Shown here piece by piece: positions 57,021-64,000 of a DNA stretch of 64,000 nt. The notes beneath the pieces were generated by a model that saw only the letters and a list, made by a program, of their open reading frames with translations, made no database searches and was not told where the DNA came from. The position numbers and the translations under genes are program-made. Origin of the DNA: an uncultured Candidatus Saccharibacteria bacterium (GTDB lineage: Bacteria; Patescibacteriota; Saccharimonadia; Saccharimonadales; UBA4665); assembly GCA_937892705.1 (NCBI GenBank), contig CALBGR010000009.1, positions 1 through 64,000 on the forward strand. The letters are read 5' to 3'. Every line of letters starts with the position of its first letter. Position 1 is the stretch's first letter.

Positions 57021-57587
57021 GTGGCATTATCAATTACTGATCTCAAAAAAGGTACACTTTTTCAGCTAGATGGCGAACCATATCGCGTTGTTGATTACAA
57101 CCAGAAGGTTATGGGTCGCGGTGGTTCAATCGTTAATGTTCGAATTAAAAGTTTGATCGACGGTAAGGTGCTGGATAAAACTTTTAAGGGAAACGAGCAG
57201 CTTGATAGTGCAGATGTCACAAACCAAAGCGTTCAGTACCTCTACAACGATGGTAACACCTACTATTTTATGAACGAAGAAACGTTTGAACAGTTTGAGG
57301 TGTCGAGTGATTTGGTAGGTGACAGTGCTGGGTACATGAAAGAAGGCGATCGCTTGCAGCTACAGTTTTTTGATGGTCGCCCAATTAGCGTGGAACTACC
57401 AAAAAATGTACCGCTGAAAGTGACCTACACGGAAAACGTAGTAAAGGGTGACACGACGAGTAGCGTTACAAAAGATGCTACACTAGAAACAGGTATCGTA
57501 ATCAAGGTACCGGCATTTATTAAGCAGGGTGATGTTATCTCGGTCGATACCACTACCGGTGCGTATCGCGAGCGTGTGAAGGAGTAA
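57021..57587 (+). CDS. efp: Elongation factor P
   Basis: 188-residue EF-P that relieves ribosome stalling at polyproline. ITDLKKGTLFQLDGEPYRVV, SADVTNQSVQYLYNDGNTYY and GVIIKVPAFIKQGDVISVDT-like C-terminal KOW/OB domains are present. The loop tip that is Lys34 in E. coli reads VMGRGGSI, placing Arg33 there. GTG start with AGGAG ahead. Confidence 0.96.
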   Translation: MALSITDLKKGTLFQLDGEPYRVVDYNQKVMGRGGSIVNVRIKSLIDGKVLDKTFKGNEQLDSADVTNQSVQYLYNDGNTYYFMNEETFEQFEVSSDLVGDSAGYMKEGDRLQLQFFDGRPISVELPKNVPLKVTYTENVVKGDTTSSVTKDATLETGIVIKVPAFIKQGDVISVDTTTGAYRERVKE

Positions 57588-57590
57588 CAT

Positions 57591-57725
57591 ATGGCAAAAG
57601 CAACCGGTGAACAACACAAGAACCACAATATAGGAAAGGTTGTTGAAAATGCCGCCTGGGCGATTGTTGCTATGTATGCAGGTGCGATTGCATTAGATGC
57701 ATTTGATGTTGGTTTTTCTCTGTAA
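57591..57725 (+). CDS. 44-residue protein after efp, likely membrane peptide
   Basis: MAKATGEQHKNHNIGKVVEN followed by a hydrophobic stretch AAWAIVAMYAGAIALDAF. GGAG lies six bases before the ATG, overlapping the end of efp, and the stop is five bases before tlyA. Strong context for a real small gene of the efp-tlyA operon. Confidence 0.65.
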   Translation: MAKATGEQHKNHNIGKVVENAAWAIVAMYAGAIALDAFDVGFSL

Positions 57726-57730
57726 CTGAT

Positions 57731-58453
57731 ATGAAAATCCGTCTTGACCAAGCTGTAGTAAAAAAGGGATTGGTGTCCACGCGCAGTCAGGCTGAAACAT
57801 ATATTAAGCTTGGCAAAGTGAAGGTTGATAATAAAGTTATTACTAAGCCTGGGTTTTTAGTATCTGCACAGGCTGCGATTAAACTCACAACCACCGAACA
57901 GTATGTTAGTCGTGCGGGGTTGAAACTCGCAAGTATAGCAAGGCAATTCAAGGTAGATTTTAGAAATAAAACTGTTTTAGATGTCGGCAGTAGTACGGGC
58001 GGTTTTACCGATTATGCGTTGCAGCATGGTGCGAAAAAGAGTATTGCAGTTGATGTGGGCACGAATCAGCTGCACCCTATGCTGCGTACTGATCCGCGGG
58101 TTGAGCTGCATGAACAGACGGATATTCGTGATTTTGTAACCGATCAGCAGATTGATATTGTAGTGATCGATGTATCGTTTATTTCGCTTAGGCAAATTTT
58201 GCCGTCGGTTGCCAAGCTTTCAAATAACAATACCGATATTCTCGCGATGGTGAAGCCGCAGTTTGAAGCGGTTGCTGAAAATATGAAACACAAAGGTGTT
58301 ATTAAAAACGATAGAATGCGCCGCGATATTTTAAAACATTTCGAGACTTGGGCAAGTAAGCGTTTTGTGATTGTAAATAAAGCAGATTCAGCTGTTGCTG
58401 GGGAAAAAGGAAATCTTGAGCGTTTTTATCATTTACGCATCGTAAAACCATAA
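57731..58453 (+). CDS. tlyA: TlyA-family rRNA 2'-O-methyltransferase
   Basis: 240 residues. The S4 RNA-binding domain (KIRLDQAVVKKGLVSTRSQA, KLGKVKVDNKVITKPG) leads to an FtsJ/RrmJ-like methyltransferase: TVLDVGSSTGGFTDYALQHG (SAM), IDIVVIDVSFISLRQILPSV and LAMVKPQFEA. TlyA modifies 16S/23S rRNA; the target position is assumed. Follows efp and the 44-residue gene. Confidence 0.94.
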   Translation: MKIRLDQAVVKKGLVSTRSQAETYIKLGKVKVDNKVITKPGFLVSAQAAIKLTTTEQYVSRAGLKLASIARQFKVDFRNKTVLDVGSSTGGFTDYALQHGAKKSIAVDVGTNQLHPMLRTDPRVELHEQTDIRDFVTDQQIDIVVIDVSFISLRQILPSVAKLSNNNTDILAMVKPQFEAVAENMKHKGVIKNDRMRRDILKHFETWASKRFVIVNKADSAVAGEKGNLERFYHLRIVKP

Positions 58454-58475
58454 GCAGAAATGCTACACTGGTAGT

Positions 58476-59162
58476 ATGTATTTTAAGAGTCGCGAAGCAG
58501 CGGGTAGGCTTTTGGCGAGTCAAATAACGAAGAGGTACAGTCAAGAGCCATGTGCCATCGTTGCACTAAATGATGGCGGTGTAGTGGCTGGTATGCAGAT
58601 TGCCCAAAAACTGCATTGCGTGGTGATGATGCTTGCTACCGCTATGATAAAATTACCGCGCGAAGAAAAGGTTTTAGGAGGTATCACTGCAGACGGTACA
58701 TTTGCGTACAGTACTATGTATGCAAAGCCGTATATTGAGGAGCTGACAGCTGAATATCATAATTTTATTGAGCAGGAAAAGCTTCACCGTATTAACGAAA
58801 TGCACCGAGTCAGTGGTGAGGGTGATTTGATTCGACGTGATTTGCTAGAAAAATGTCACATTATTTTAGTGAGCGATGGTTTGTGGGATAGCTTTAGTTT
58901 GGATCTAGCATTTGAGTTTCTAAAACCGATAGATTATAGGAGCGTAATTGTTGCTACGCCGCTTGCGAGTATACCAGCAGTTGATAGGATGCATGTCATG
59001 GCAGACGATATTTATTGTCTTAATGTGATTGAGGATTTTTTCGGTACCGATCATTATTATGATGTTCAAGATGTTCCGCCGCATGAAAAAATCATTGCCA
59101 CAATTGAACAAATGGTTAAGTCTTGGGAAGTTAGTATAAACTTAGGTGAGAAATCGTTGTAG
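58476..59162 (+). CDS. Phosphoribosyltransferase-like protein with altered PRPP loop
   Basis: 228 residues with a PRTase pattern (PCAIVALNDGGVVAGMQIAQ, IILVSDGLWDSFSLDLAFEF). The PRPP-binding motif, normally acidic pair plus GLATGAT, reads SDGLWDSFS; the Thr/Gly loop is lost. Substrate and activity are unclear. TACACT ends six bases before the ATG. Overlaps the convergent regulator gene by 21 bases. Confidence 0.75.
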   Translation: MYFKSREAAGRLLASQITKRYSQEPCAIVALNDGGVVAGMQIAQKLHCVVMMLATAMIKLPREEKVLGGITADGTFAYSTMYAKPYIEELTAEYHNFIEQEKLHRINEMHRVSGEGDLIRRDLLEKCHIILVSDGLWDSFSLDLAFEFLKPIDYRSVIVATPLASIPAVDRMHVMADDIYCLNVIEDFFGTDHYYDVQDVPPHEKIIATIEQMVKSWEVSINLGEKSL

Positions 59163-59792
59163 TGCTTCGATATCATGGAGCGTAATCAGCAGCGAAGAAT
59201 TGCTTAGCAGATTTTTCTTCTCAAGCGCTGCAATTTCTCGGCCAGTTGTCTCGCGGGTGGCGCTGATAGAGCTGGCAATGTCCTGATGACGCAAGGGTAC
59301 ATCAATTAATATACCGTCTGCTACCGGTGTGCCAAAACGCTGTGCCATGCTCAGCAGAAACGATACAAGCCGCTCGCGTACGGTTCGGTATTCAAGATTT
59401 AATATCCGCTCGGAATGTACTTGGTACATATCAGTCACGAGGTACAGAAGTGGCAGTGCCGCCTCTGGCGTGGTTTCTAAAAACTTCAAAAAAGTATCGC
59501 GTTTTATGAGCCAGAGCGTTGAGGGTGCGAGTGCGGCATACATAACTTGCTTTGGCTTGCTGGTAAGTGCCCATGTCATACCTAGTAATTCACCATCGCG
59601 TCGAATAACAAGCAAGTTTTCCTCGCCGTATTTTGTAATGTCATAGGATTTGATCAGACCTTGTTCGATATAAAAAACGCCCGGCGGTATCTCGCCTGGG
59701 CGGATGACGTATTCTCCTTTTTGGTACGTGTGTCGAGTTCCTTGCCGAAAGAAATCGGCTAATACTTTTTTATGTGTAGCATCTAGTGGCAT
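59142..59792 (-). CDS. Crp/Fnr-family transcriptional regulator
   Basis: 216 residues. The cyclic-nucleotide-binding-like domain (TYQKGEYVIRPGEIPPGVFY, IEQGLIKSYDITKYGEENLL) leads through the dimer helix to a winged helix (LRHQDIASSISATRETTGRE). No N-terminal Cys set for an iron-sulphur cluster, so it is Crp-like rather than Fnr. A TGTGA-N6-TCGCA site lies about 70 bases before its predicted transcript start; similar sites are before radC. GATACC ends seven bases before the ATG. Confidence 0.9.
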   Translation of the reverse strand: MPLDATHKKVLADFFRQGTRHTYQKGEYVIRPGEIPPGVFYIEQGLIKSYDITKYGEENLLVIRRDGELLGMTWALTSKPKQVMYAALAPSTLWLIKRDTFLKFLETTPEAALPLLYLVTDMYQVHSERILNLEYRTVRERLVSFLLSMAQRFGTPVADGILIDVPLRHQDIASSISATRETTGREIAALEKKNLLSNSSLLITLHDIEALQRFLT

Positions 59793-59855
59793 GGCTGCTG
59801 GTATCCTGTTTCATGTTTTACTGCTTATGACCCAATTAGGGTTGTATGTATATTT

Positions 59856-59871
59856 TGTGATGAAAATCGCA
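59856..59871. promoter_or_regulatory. Crp/Fnr-type site before the regulator gene
   Basis: TGTGA-TGAAAA-TCGCA, one base from the TGTGA-N6-TCACA consensus. Its centre is about 70.5 bases upstream of the predicted start of the crp/fnr-type gene (minus strand), also in the intergenic region of the gene at 59969. Suggests autoregulation. Confidence 0.7.
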
Positions 59872-59968
59872 AAAAGTTTGTAAAATAAATCACTCTCATC
59901 TAAGTATTTACTCGATTACTATATAAAAGACAGCCCATCTAAATGGCTGCGGAGGAAGGGGAGGACAT

Positions 59969-60616
59969 ATGGTAGACATGCATCAAGTAGAAGAGCAGCT
60001 CAAAGCAATCGGCTGCAATTTTCGCTTCTTTGGGCGGCCGGAAATTAAAGAATTAACAAAGATACTCTTACCAGGTGAAACGATAGCCCAGTGTACGAAT
60101 GGTTATTATGCCGGCGGCATTGCATTGTTGTGTGTCACCGATCATCGGTTGCTTTTAGTGGATCGAAAGCCGATGTTTTTGACCATTGAAGATTTACGTT
60201 TTGATATGATTTCTGAAATTGATTTCAATCATCAGTTGTTTACGGCGACAGCACGGATATTTTCATCAAATAACAATTCACTTGTATTTACCAGTTGGAA
60301 CCAAGAGCGTTTGCGCAGGTTGGTCGAATATTTGCAGCATCAAATTGTTCGTTTGCGACACCATCAGCAACGTATAGTACAAAGTGAATTAAATCAGTAT
60401 TCACCACAGTTGAAACAAGTAGGCCAGTTTGTCACGCCGACACGATCCGAACAATTATATGCACCACCTATGCTTGCACAGGTAGCAATGCAGGGGAGTG
60501 GTAATGTAGGAAACCTCACCACTACACCGCAAATAACCACTACCGGACATACGCCAAAGTCTTCGTATATACCGATAGTCATGAGTCGTAAGCGAAAGTT
60601 TCCAAGGTTCTACTAA
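59969..60616 (+). CDS. PH-like domain protein (YokE/bPH type)
   Basis: 215 residues. The first 130 resemble bacterial PH domains: LLPGETIAQCTNGYYAGGIA, LLCVTDHRLLLVDRKPMF and DLRFDMISEIDFNHQLFT. A coiled region (LRRLVEYLQHQIVRLRHHQQ) and a disordered tail follow. Role unknown. GGAGGAAGGGGAGG lies before the ATG; a small hairpin CAGCC/GGCTG is in the leader. Confidence 0.8.
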   Translation: MVDMHQVEEQLKAIGCNFRFFGRPEIKELTKILLPGETIAQCTNGYYAGGIALLCVTDHRLLLVDRKPMFLTIEDLRFDMISEIDFNHQLFTATARIFSSNNNSLVFTSWNQERLRRLVEYLQHQIVRLRHHQQRIVQSELNQYSPQLKQVGQFVTPTRSEQLYAPPMLAQVAMQGSGNVGNLTTTPQITTTGHTPKSSYIPIVMSRKRKFPRFY

Positions 60617-60622
60617 ACGTAT

Positions 60623-61702
60623 TTATACGTTGAATTTAAACTCAACCACATCATTTGGCTGCATAATGTAATCTTTACCTTCGGTGCGGACTTTACCTGC
60701 AGCTTTGGCAGCTTGCTCTGAGCCGGCTGCAACAAGGTCGTTATAATCAACTACTTGTGCGGCAATAAAGCCGCGCTCAAAATCACTATGAATAACGCCA
60801 GCTGCTTGTGGGGCGGTAGCGCCTTTTGGAATAGTCCAGGCTCGAACTTCTTTTTCGCCAGCAGTCAGATAGCTTTGCAGGCCCAAGGTGTCATATGCAG
60901 CATGGATGAGTTGAGTCAGGCCGGAGTCATGTACACCATAGCTTTCTAATAGTTCTTGGCGATCTCGTTCATCAAGTCCTTGTAGTTCATGTTCTAACTT
61001 GGCGCACACAAAAATACATTCAGTAGGTGCCACAAGTTTGCGTAGCTGATTTTGCTTTTCTTGATCAGTTAAACCGGCTTCGTCAACATTGAATACATAA
61101 ATTGCCGGCTTCATAGTTAGTAGCTGCAGGTCTTCAAGTCCTTCGTAGTCTTCGGGCTTCATAGCGCTATGAATTGGCGTACCTTCATCAAGTAGCTGCT
61201 TCATGTGCTGTAATGTATCTGCGAGCGGACGAAGTTTTGGATTGCCGCGGCTTTCTTTTTCCAGACGAGGCAAGCGTTTTTCGATGGTTTGCAGATCAGC
61301 CAAAATGAGTTCAGTATTAATCACGTCTATGTCTTTTTTTGGATCGCGCTGATTATCCACGTGGGTCACATTTGGATCATCAAATGCTCGGACTACATGT
61401 GCGATTGCATTAGTGGAGCGGATGTTTGCCAGGAATTGATTACCCAAGCCTTCACCTTTGCTTGCGCCGGCTACAAGACCCGCAATATCTATAAATGTCA
61501 CCGTAGCAGGTATAACTTTTTTGCTGCCATATATTTCTGCTAATGCATAGAGTCTCTCATCTGGTATTGGCACAATGCCGGTATTTGGCTCAATTGTTGC
61601 GAACGGATAATTTGCTGCCAAAATGTCGTTATTGGTCAGCGCGTTAAATAGTGTCGACTTCCCGACGTTCGGAAGACCTACAATTCCAATTGATAAGCTC
61701 AT
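60623..61702 (-). CDS. ychF: YchF/Ola1-family GTPase/ATPase
   Basis: 359 residues, normal length. G1 is GIVGLPNVGKSTLFNALTNN, G3 VTFIDIAGLVAGASKGEGLG, and the NMxE-type G4 typical of this ATP-preferring subfamily is in the middle region (AIYVFNVDEAG). A TGS domain is C-terminal (FNVEL-type end YIMQPNDVVEFKFNV). It binds the ribosome. TAGAAT ends six bases before the ATG. Confidence 0.96.
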   Translation of the reverse strand: MSLSIGIVGLPNVGKSTLFNALTNNDILAANYPFATIEPNTGIVPIPDERLYALAEIYGSKKVIPATVTFIDIAGLVAGASKGEGLGNQFLANIRSTNAIAHVVRAFDDPNVTHVDNQRDPKKDIDVINTELILADLQTIEKRLPRLEKESRGNPKLRPLADTLQHMKQLLDEGTPIHSAMKPEDYEGLEDLQLLTMKPAIYVFNVDEAGLTDQEKQNQLRKLVAPTECIFVCAKLEHELQGLDERDRQELLESYGVHDSGLTQLIHAAYDTLGLQSYLTAGEKEVRAWTIPKGATAPQAAGVIHSDFERGFIAAQVVDYNDLVAAGSEQAAKAAGKVRTEGKDYIMQPNDVVEFKFNV

Positions 61703-61747
61703 GGCCTTATTCTAACAGGGGTAATGCTAAAGACAAAATGCAAGAGT

Positions 61748-62014
61748 TTATAGTGTGATGCGGTAGTTGTTTTGCAGGTAGTGCAGATCGGCAATGATTT
61801 TCTCTAGGATAATATGGCCTGCGGGGTGAATATCGCGAAGCTCTTGACTCAGATTATCGAGCATAGTTGCAAGTGTAATGAAGTAGTCTCCGGAAGCTAC
61901 CTGTGCTTTTAAGTCGTATATGTGGTATTCGTCAAAATCACGTATAAACCACTGACGCAAGAATCTATGAGACCAAACGGTATCGTTGGTTTGAAGCTGA
62001 TAAGTGCTATGCAT
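61748..62014 (-). CDS. Small protein coupled to radC, unknown function
   Basis: 88 residues, helical, with SQELRDIHPAGHIILEKIIA near the C-terminus. Its start overlaps the end of radC by eight bases, so it is translationally coupled. No family recognised; context suggests a RadC accessory, which is only an inference. Confidence 0.65.
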   Translation of the reverse strand: MHSTYQLQTNDTVWSHRFLRQWFIRDFDEYHIYDLKAQVASGDYFITLATMLDNLSQELRDIHPAGHIILEKIIADLHYLQNNYRITL

Positions 62015-62780
62015 TATGGTTGTCTCCGCTTAGAATACTTCTATAGCCTTCTTCGGTGATAATTAAGTGATCGAGTAGATCTATACCTAAGATCCTGCCG
62101 GCAGTTACTAACTGGCTGGTGATTGTGAGATCATCGTCGGTCGGTAATGCATTATCTGACGGGTGATTATGTGCGATAATCACTGCAATCGCTCCATGTT
62201 CGATCGCTGGTTGGAATACTTCGCGTGGGTGCACAATGTTTGAAGTGAGCGTGCCGATGGAAATCACTTCGTCATGGATTACTTGGTAGCGACTGTTTAG
62301 GTAAAGGCCGCGAAGCTGTTCTTTTTTGCTGTTTGCCATGCCTTTTAAGTGTTCATAAGCTTGTGCGGCGTTTCGAATAAATACTGGTTGGCCGTTTTTG
62401 CTGGAATAAAATCTTCGGCCAAGCTCAAATCCTGCGACAATCTGACAGGCCTTTGTAATTGGAATATCTGTGGCTTCCGCAAGCTTAGTTGGGTCATCGG
62501 TCGCAGCTAATGCTTTTTCGCCATATTCGCGGGTGGCTCGCTGTGCCATGGCTAATACGTCTTCTTTTTTGGTGCCTACACCCCAGAGCACTGCAATAAG
62601 TTCTGCTACGGTCATTTGTTTGGCGTTGCCGCTCAGTAACTTTTCGCGAGGTTTGTCGTTGTCTGGCAAATCCCGTACTCGCAAAATGTATTCGCTGGTA
62701 GCGATATCTGAAGAACCAAAAATCATATCGGTGTCGCGAAATTTATACACAGGTGAATGAATGTGGGCTGCAGTACTCAT
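62007..62780 (-). CDS. radC: RadC/JAMM-domain protein
   Basis: 257 residues. The helix-hairpin-helix-like front (SGNAKQMTVAELIAVLWGVG) leads to a JAMM metalloprotease-like domain with IGTLTSNIVHPREVFQPAIE and AVIIAHNHPSDNALPTDDDL, metal ligands intact. RadC is linked to DNA repair or competence, its enzymatic role unsettled. TATAAT (62789-62794) ends eight bases before the ATG, and two Crp/Fnr-type sites lie upstream. Confidence 0.94.
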   Translation of the reverse strand: MSTAAHIHSPVYKFRDTDMIFGSSDIATSEYILRVRDLPDNDKPREKLLSGNAKQMTVAELIAVLWGVGTKKEDVLAMAQRATREYGEKALAATDDPTKLAEATDIPITKACQIVAGFELGRRFYSSKNGQPVFIRNAAQAYEHLKGMANSKKEQLRGLYLNSRYQVIHDEVISIGTLTSNIVHPREVFQPAIEHGAIAVIIAHNHPSDNALPTDDDLTITSQLVTAGRILGIDLLDHLIITEEGYRSILSGDNHNA

Positions 62781-62843
62781 ATGCCGGTATTATATACAGA
62801 AACATCATAACTATTCTTTAAATCTGCACAGACAATTTATATA

Positions 62844-62880
62844 TGTGATTTACATCACAAAGAACCGTGATCTAAATCAA
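62844..62880. promoter_or_regulatory. Tandem Crp/Fnr-type sites upstream of radC
   Basis: Site 1 TGTGA-TTTACA-TCACA (62844-62859) is a perfect Crp palindrome. Site 2 GTGAT-CTAA-ATCAA (62867-62880) matches the Fnr-type palindrome at 9 of 10 positions. Centres are 22 bp apart, and about 70.5 and 92.5 bases before the predicted radC start. Such spacing fits class I activation. Confidence 0.85.
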
Positions 62881-62923
62881 TAACAGAGCAGACAATAATT
62901 ATTGGTTTAATCTTCTTATTGGT

Positions 62924-63514
62924 TTAATCTTCGAGTTTGTAAACAGGTTTTTGAAGCGCATCTGTTGTACAGTGTACTGAGAAGTTAAATTCACCACGTC
63001 GCTCTATAGCAATACTGTTAAAATGTACAACGTTATTGCTTGCGCTACAGACCATCTTGGTTTTTTTGTTTGTGAAGGCAACTGAACTTAATGTAATCAC
63101 CCTTTCATTATCAGTGGATGTGGTGAATATTTTGTTTGCACTAAACCATACTTGGCTTTGAAGGAGTGAGTTTAGTATGTTGATGTTTGCAACAAGAACC
63201 TCTTCAGAAGGATAAACTGTTTTTATATTTATTTTTGTAATACACCTCAATGCGCCTTCTCCAAGTTTATCTATATCATGACGACAATATTTTTCTCGCT
63301 GCACCAAACCAGGGAATGACTGCTCAAGCAGATCGCCAAACTTTTGGAGATCCTTGTCTGTTTCGTGAAGCTGTTGTACTCGCTGATGATTTTGATATTT
63401 GCCATATATAAAACTACCTACAGTGACCAATGCCATGGCTGAGACAAATATTACAAAACCGATGATTAAAGGATGGTGTTTTTTAGGCTTCTTGGGTACT
63501 TTTGACTTACTCAT
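62924..63514 (-). CDS. Membrane-anchored protein of unknown function
   Basis: 196 residues. A basic front (SKVPKKPKKHH) precedes one transmembrane helix (about 16-38, LIIGFVIFVSAMALVTVGSF). The extracytoplasmic domain holds several Cys (REKYCRHDIDKLGEGALRCI, KMVCSASNN, FSVHCTTD), enough for two disulphides. ATG 63514 follows AAAGG; a longer start is rejected. It overlaps the upstream gene's stop by eight bases. Confidence 0.7.
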   Translation of the reverse strand: MSKSKVPKKPKKHHPLIIGFVIFVSAMALVTVGSFIYGKYQNHQRVQQLHETDKDLQKFGDLLEQSFPGLVQREKYCRHDIDKLGEGALRCITKINIKTVYPSEEVLVANINILNSLLQSQVWFSANKIFTTSTDNERVITLSSVAFTNKKTKMVCSASNNVVHFNSIAIERRGEFNFSVHCTTDALQKPVYKLED

Positions 63515-64000
63515 AATAAACCTTTCTTTTAGCATATACTATAACGCTTATGGTTATAAATAATACACATCCTGACGCTATGAAAAGGTGTATCGTAGTA
63601 TGATATGGTGTCGATGATTTGGGATTATGCGCATGTGGTTTTATGTCGGGCGGTGAGATTGAAATGTTTTTAGTACCGAGTATGTGGGTGTGCTCTAGGG
63701 GCGCATCAGAGGTTGCAATGTAAAGTTGTGTTGATGGTTGTACTAATGAAATGTTTTGAGAAAGTATGGGGTTAGTATTATGTAACGCAGCTTCTGAAAT
63801 ATGAAAGGGGTTATATGGGTTGGGTGTAGATAGTTGTTTGTCGTCTGAAGCTACAGAGTCCAGAGTTGTTTTAGCTGTGATTATGCTATCGCAAGCGTCA
63901 TCAATGCCGTCATGGTCGTCGTCGATGCCAGCTGCCTCTATAATTCCGCAAGCTTCTTTATCGTTCGGTATGCCGTCACCATCAAAATCGGTTTCGCTTA
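63507..64000 (-). CDS. Calcium-repeat surface protein, C-terminal part (runs off window)
   Basis: The visible 164 codons begin inside thrombospondin-3/EF-hand-like Ca-binding repeats (TDFDGDGIPNDKEACG, DDDHDGIDDACD). A Thr/Ser/His-rich spacer, a transmembrane helix near the end (IHLFIASGCVLFITISVIVY) and a short basic tail AKRKVYYE follow. It should be a cell-surface protein tethered at its C-terminus. It overlaps the next gene by eight bases, forming an operon. Confidence 0.75.
   Translation of the reverse strand, partial: SETDFDGDGIPNDKEACGIIEAAGIDDDHDGIDDACDSIITAKTTLDSVASDDKQLSTPNPYNPFHISEAALHNTNPILSQNISLVQPSTQLYIATSDAPLEHTHILGTKNISISPPDIKPHAHNPKSSTPYHTTIHLFIASGCVLFITISVIVYAKRKVYYE

Overview
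The window is bacterial chromosomal DNA, dense with genes and using the standard code (TGA is a normal stop throughout). I infer a Saccharibacteria (TM7)-like Patescibacteria/CPR organism. The grounds are compact core genes, many lineage-restricted small or secreted proteins, degenerate metal sites in several DNA enzymes, a fused phosphoglucose/phosphomannose isomerase, oligoribonuclease plus RNase J plus PNPase, and LysM/Ig-like/kelch-like surface proteins. The phylum is an inference; no rRNA gene is in the window to settle it. I saw no convincing tRNA, IS element, integrase or CRISPR array.

Layout. 1-2.7 kb: divergent valS, an orphan membrane-protein gene followed by a textbook-quality hammerhead ribozyme, and a methyltransferase-like gene. 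2.7-9.3 kb: tsaD, a membrane-anchored PP2C phosphatase with a LysM-like outer domain and its diverged paralogue (with an amber-interrupted ORF in front), murE, and a DDAH-like hydrolase. 9.3-10.5 kb: an unusual GC-rich islet of two parallel units (matching promoter, small basic protein, large hairpins). 10.6-12.9 kb: groES-groEL behind two CIRCE operators. 12.9-23.3 kb: surface and small proteins, pgi/pmi, argS, mscL, msrB, HxlR regulator with FMN reductase, a structured RNA candidate, orn, a beta-lactamase-fold hydrolase and a CapA-like protein. 23.3-26.9 kb: an Ig-repeat surface protein and small genes. 26.9-37.5 kb: dnaG-rpoD, polA, mutM and accessory genes. 37.5-41.9 kb: a 1437-residue kelch-like repeat protein. 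41.9-51.2 kb: holA, rpsT, a degenerate DHH protein, truB, rpsO-pnp, a UDG and RNase J. 51.2-64 kb: ftsK, rpsF-ssb-rpsR, efp, tlyA, a Crp/Fnr regulator, ychF, radC and the C-terminal part of a calcium-repeat surface protein.

The most consistent regulatory feature is that about 25 genes have a TATAAT-like -10 box ending only 6-10 bases before the start codon, so their mRNAs should be leaderless; several starts were moved to fit this. The groups with Shine-Dalgarno sites (groES/EL, rpsF, ssb, pnp, RNase J, small ORFs) are mostly operon-internal or have real 5' UTRs. A second pattern is loss of metal ligands or catalytic residues in conserved enzymes (DnaG zinc site, UDG iron-sulphur site, DHH motif, PolA proofreading site). 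A third is Crp/Fnr-type operators at about -70 of both radC and the crp/fnr-family gene itself.
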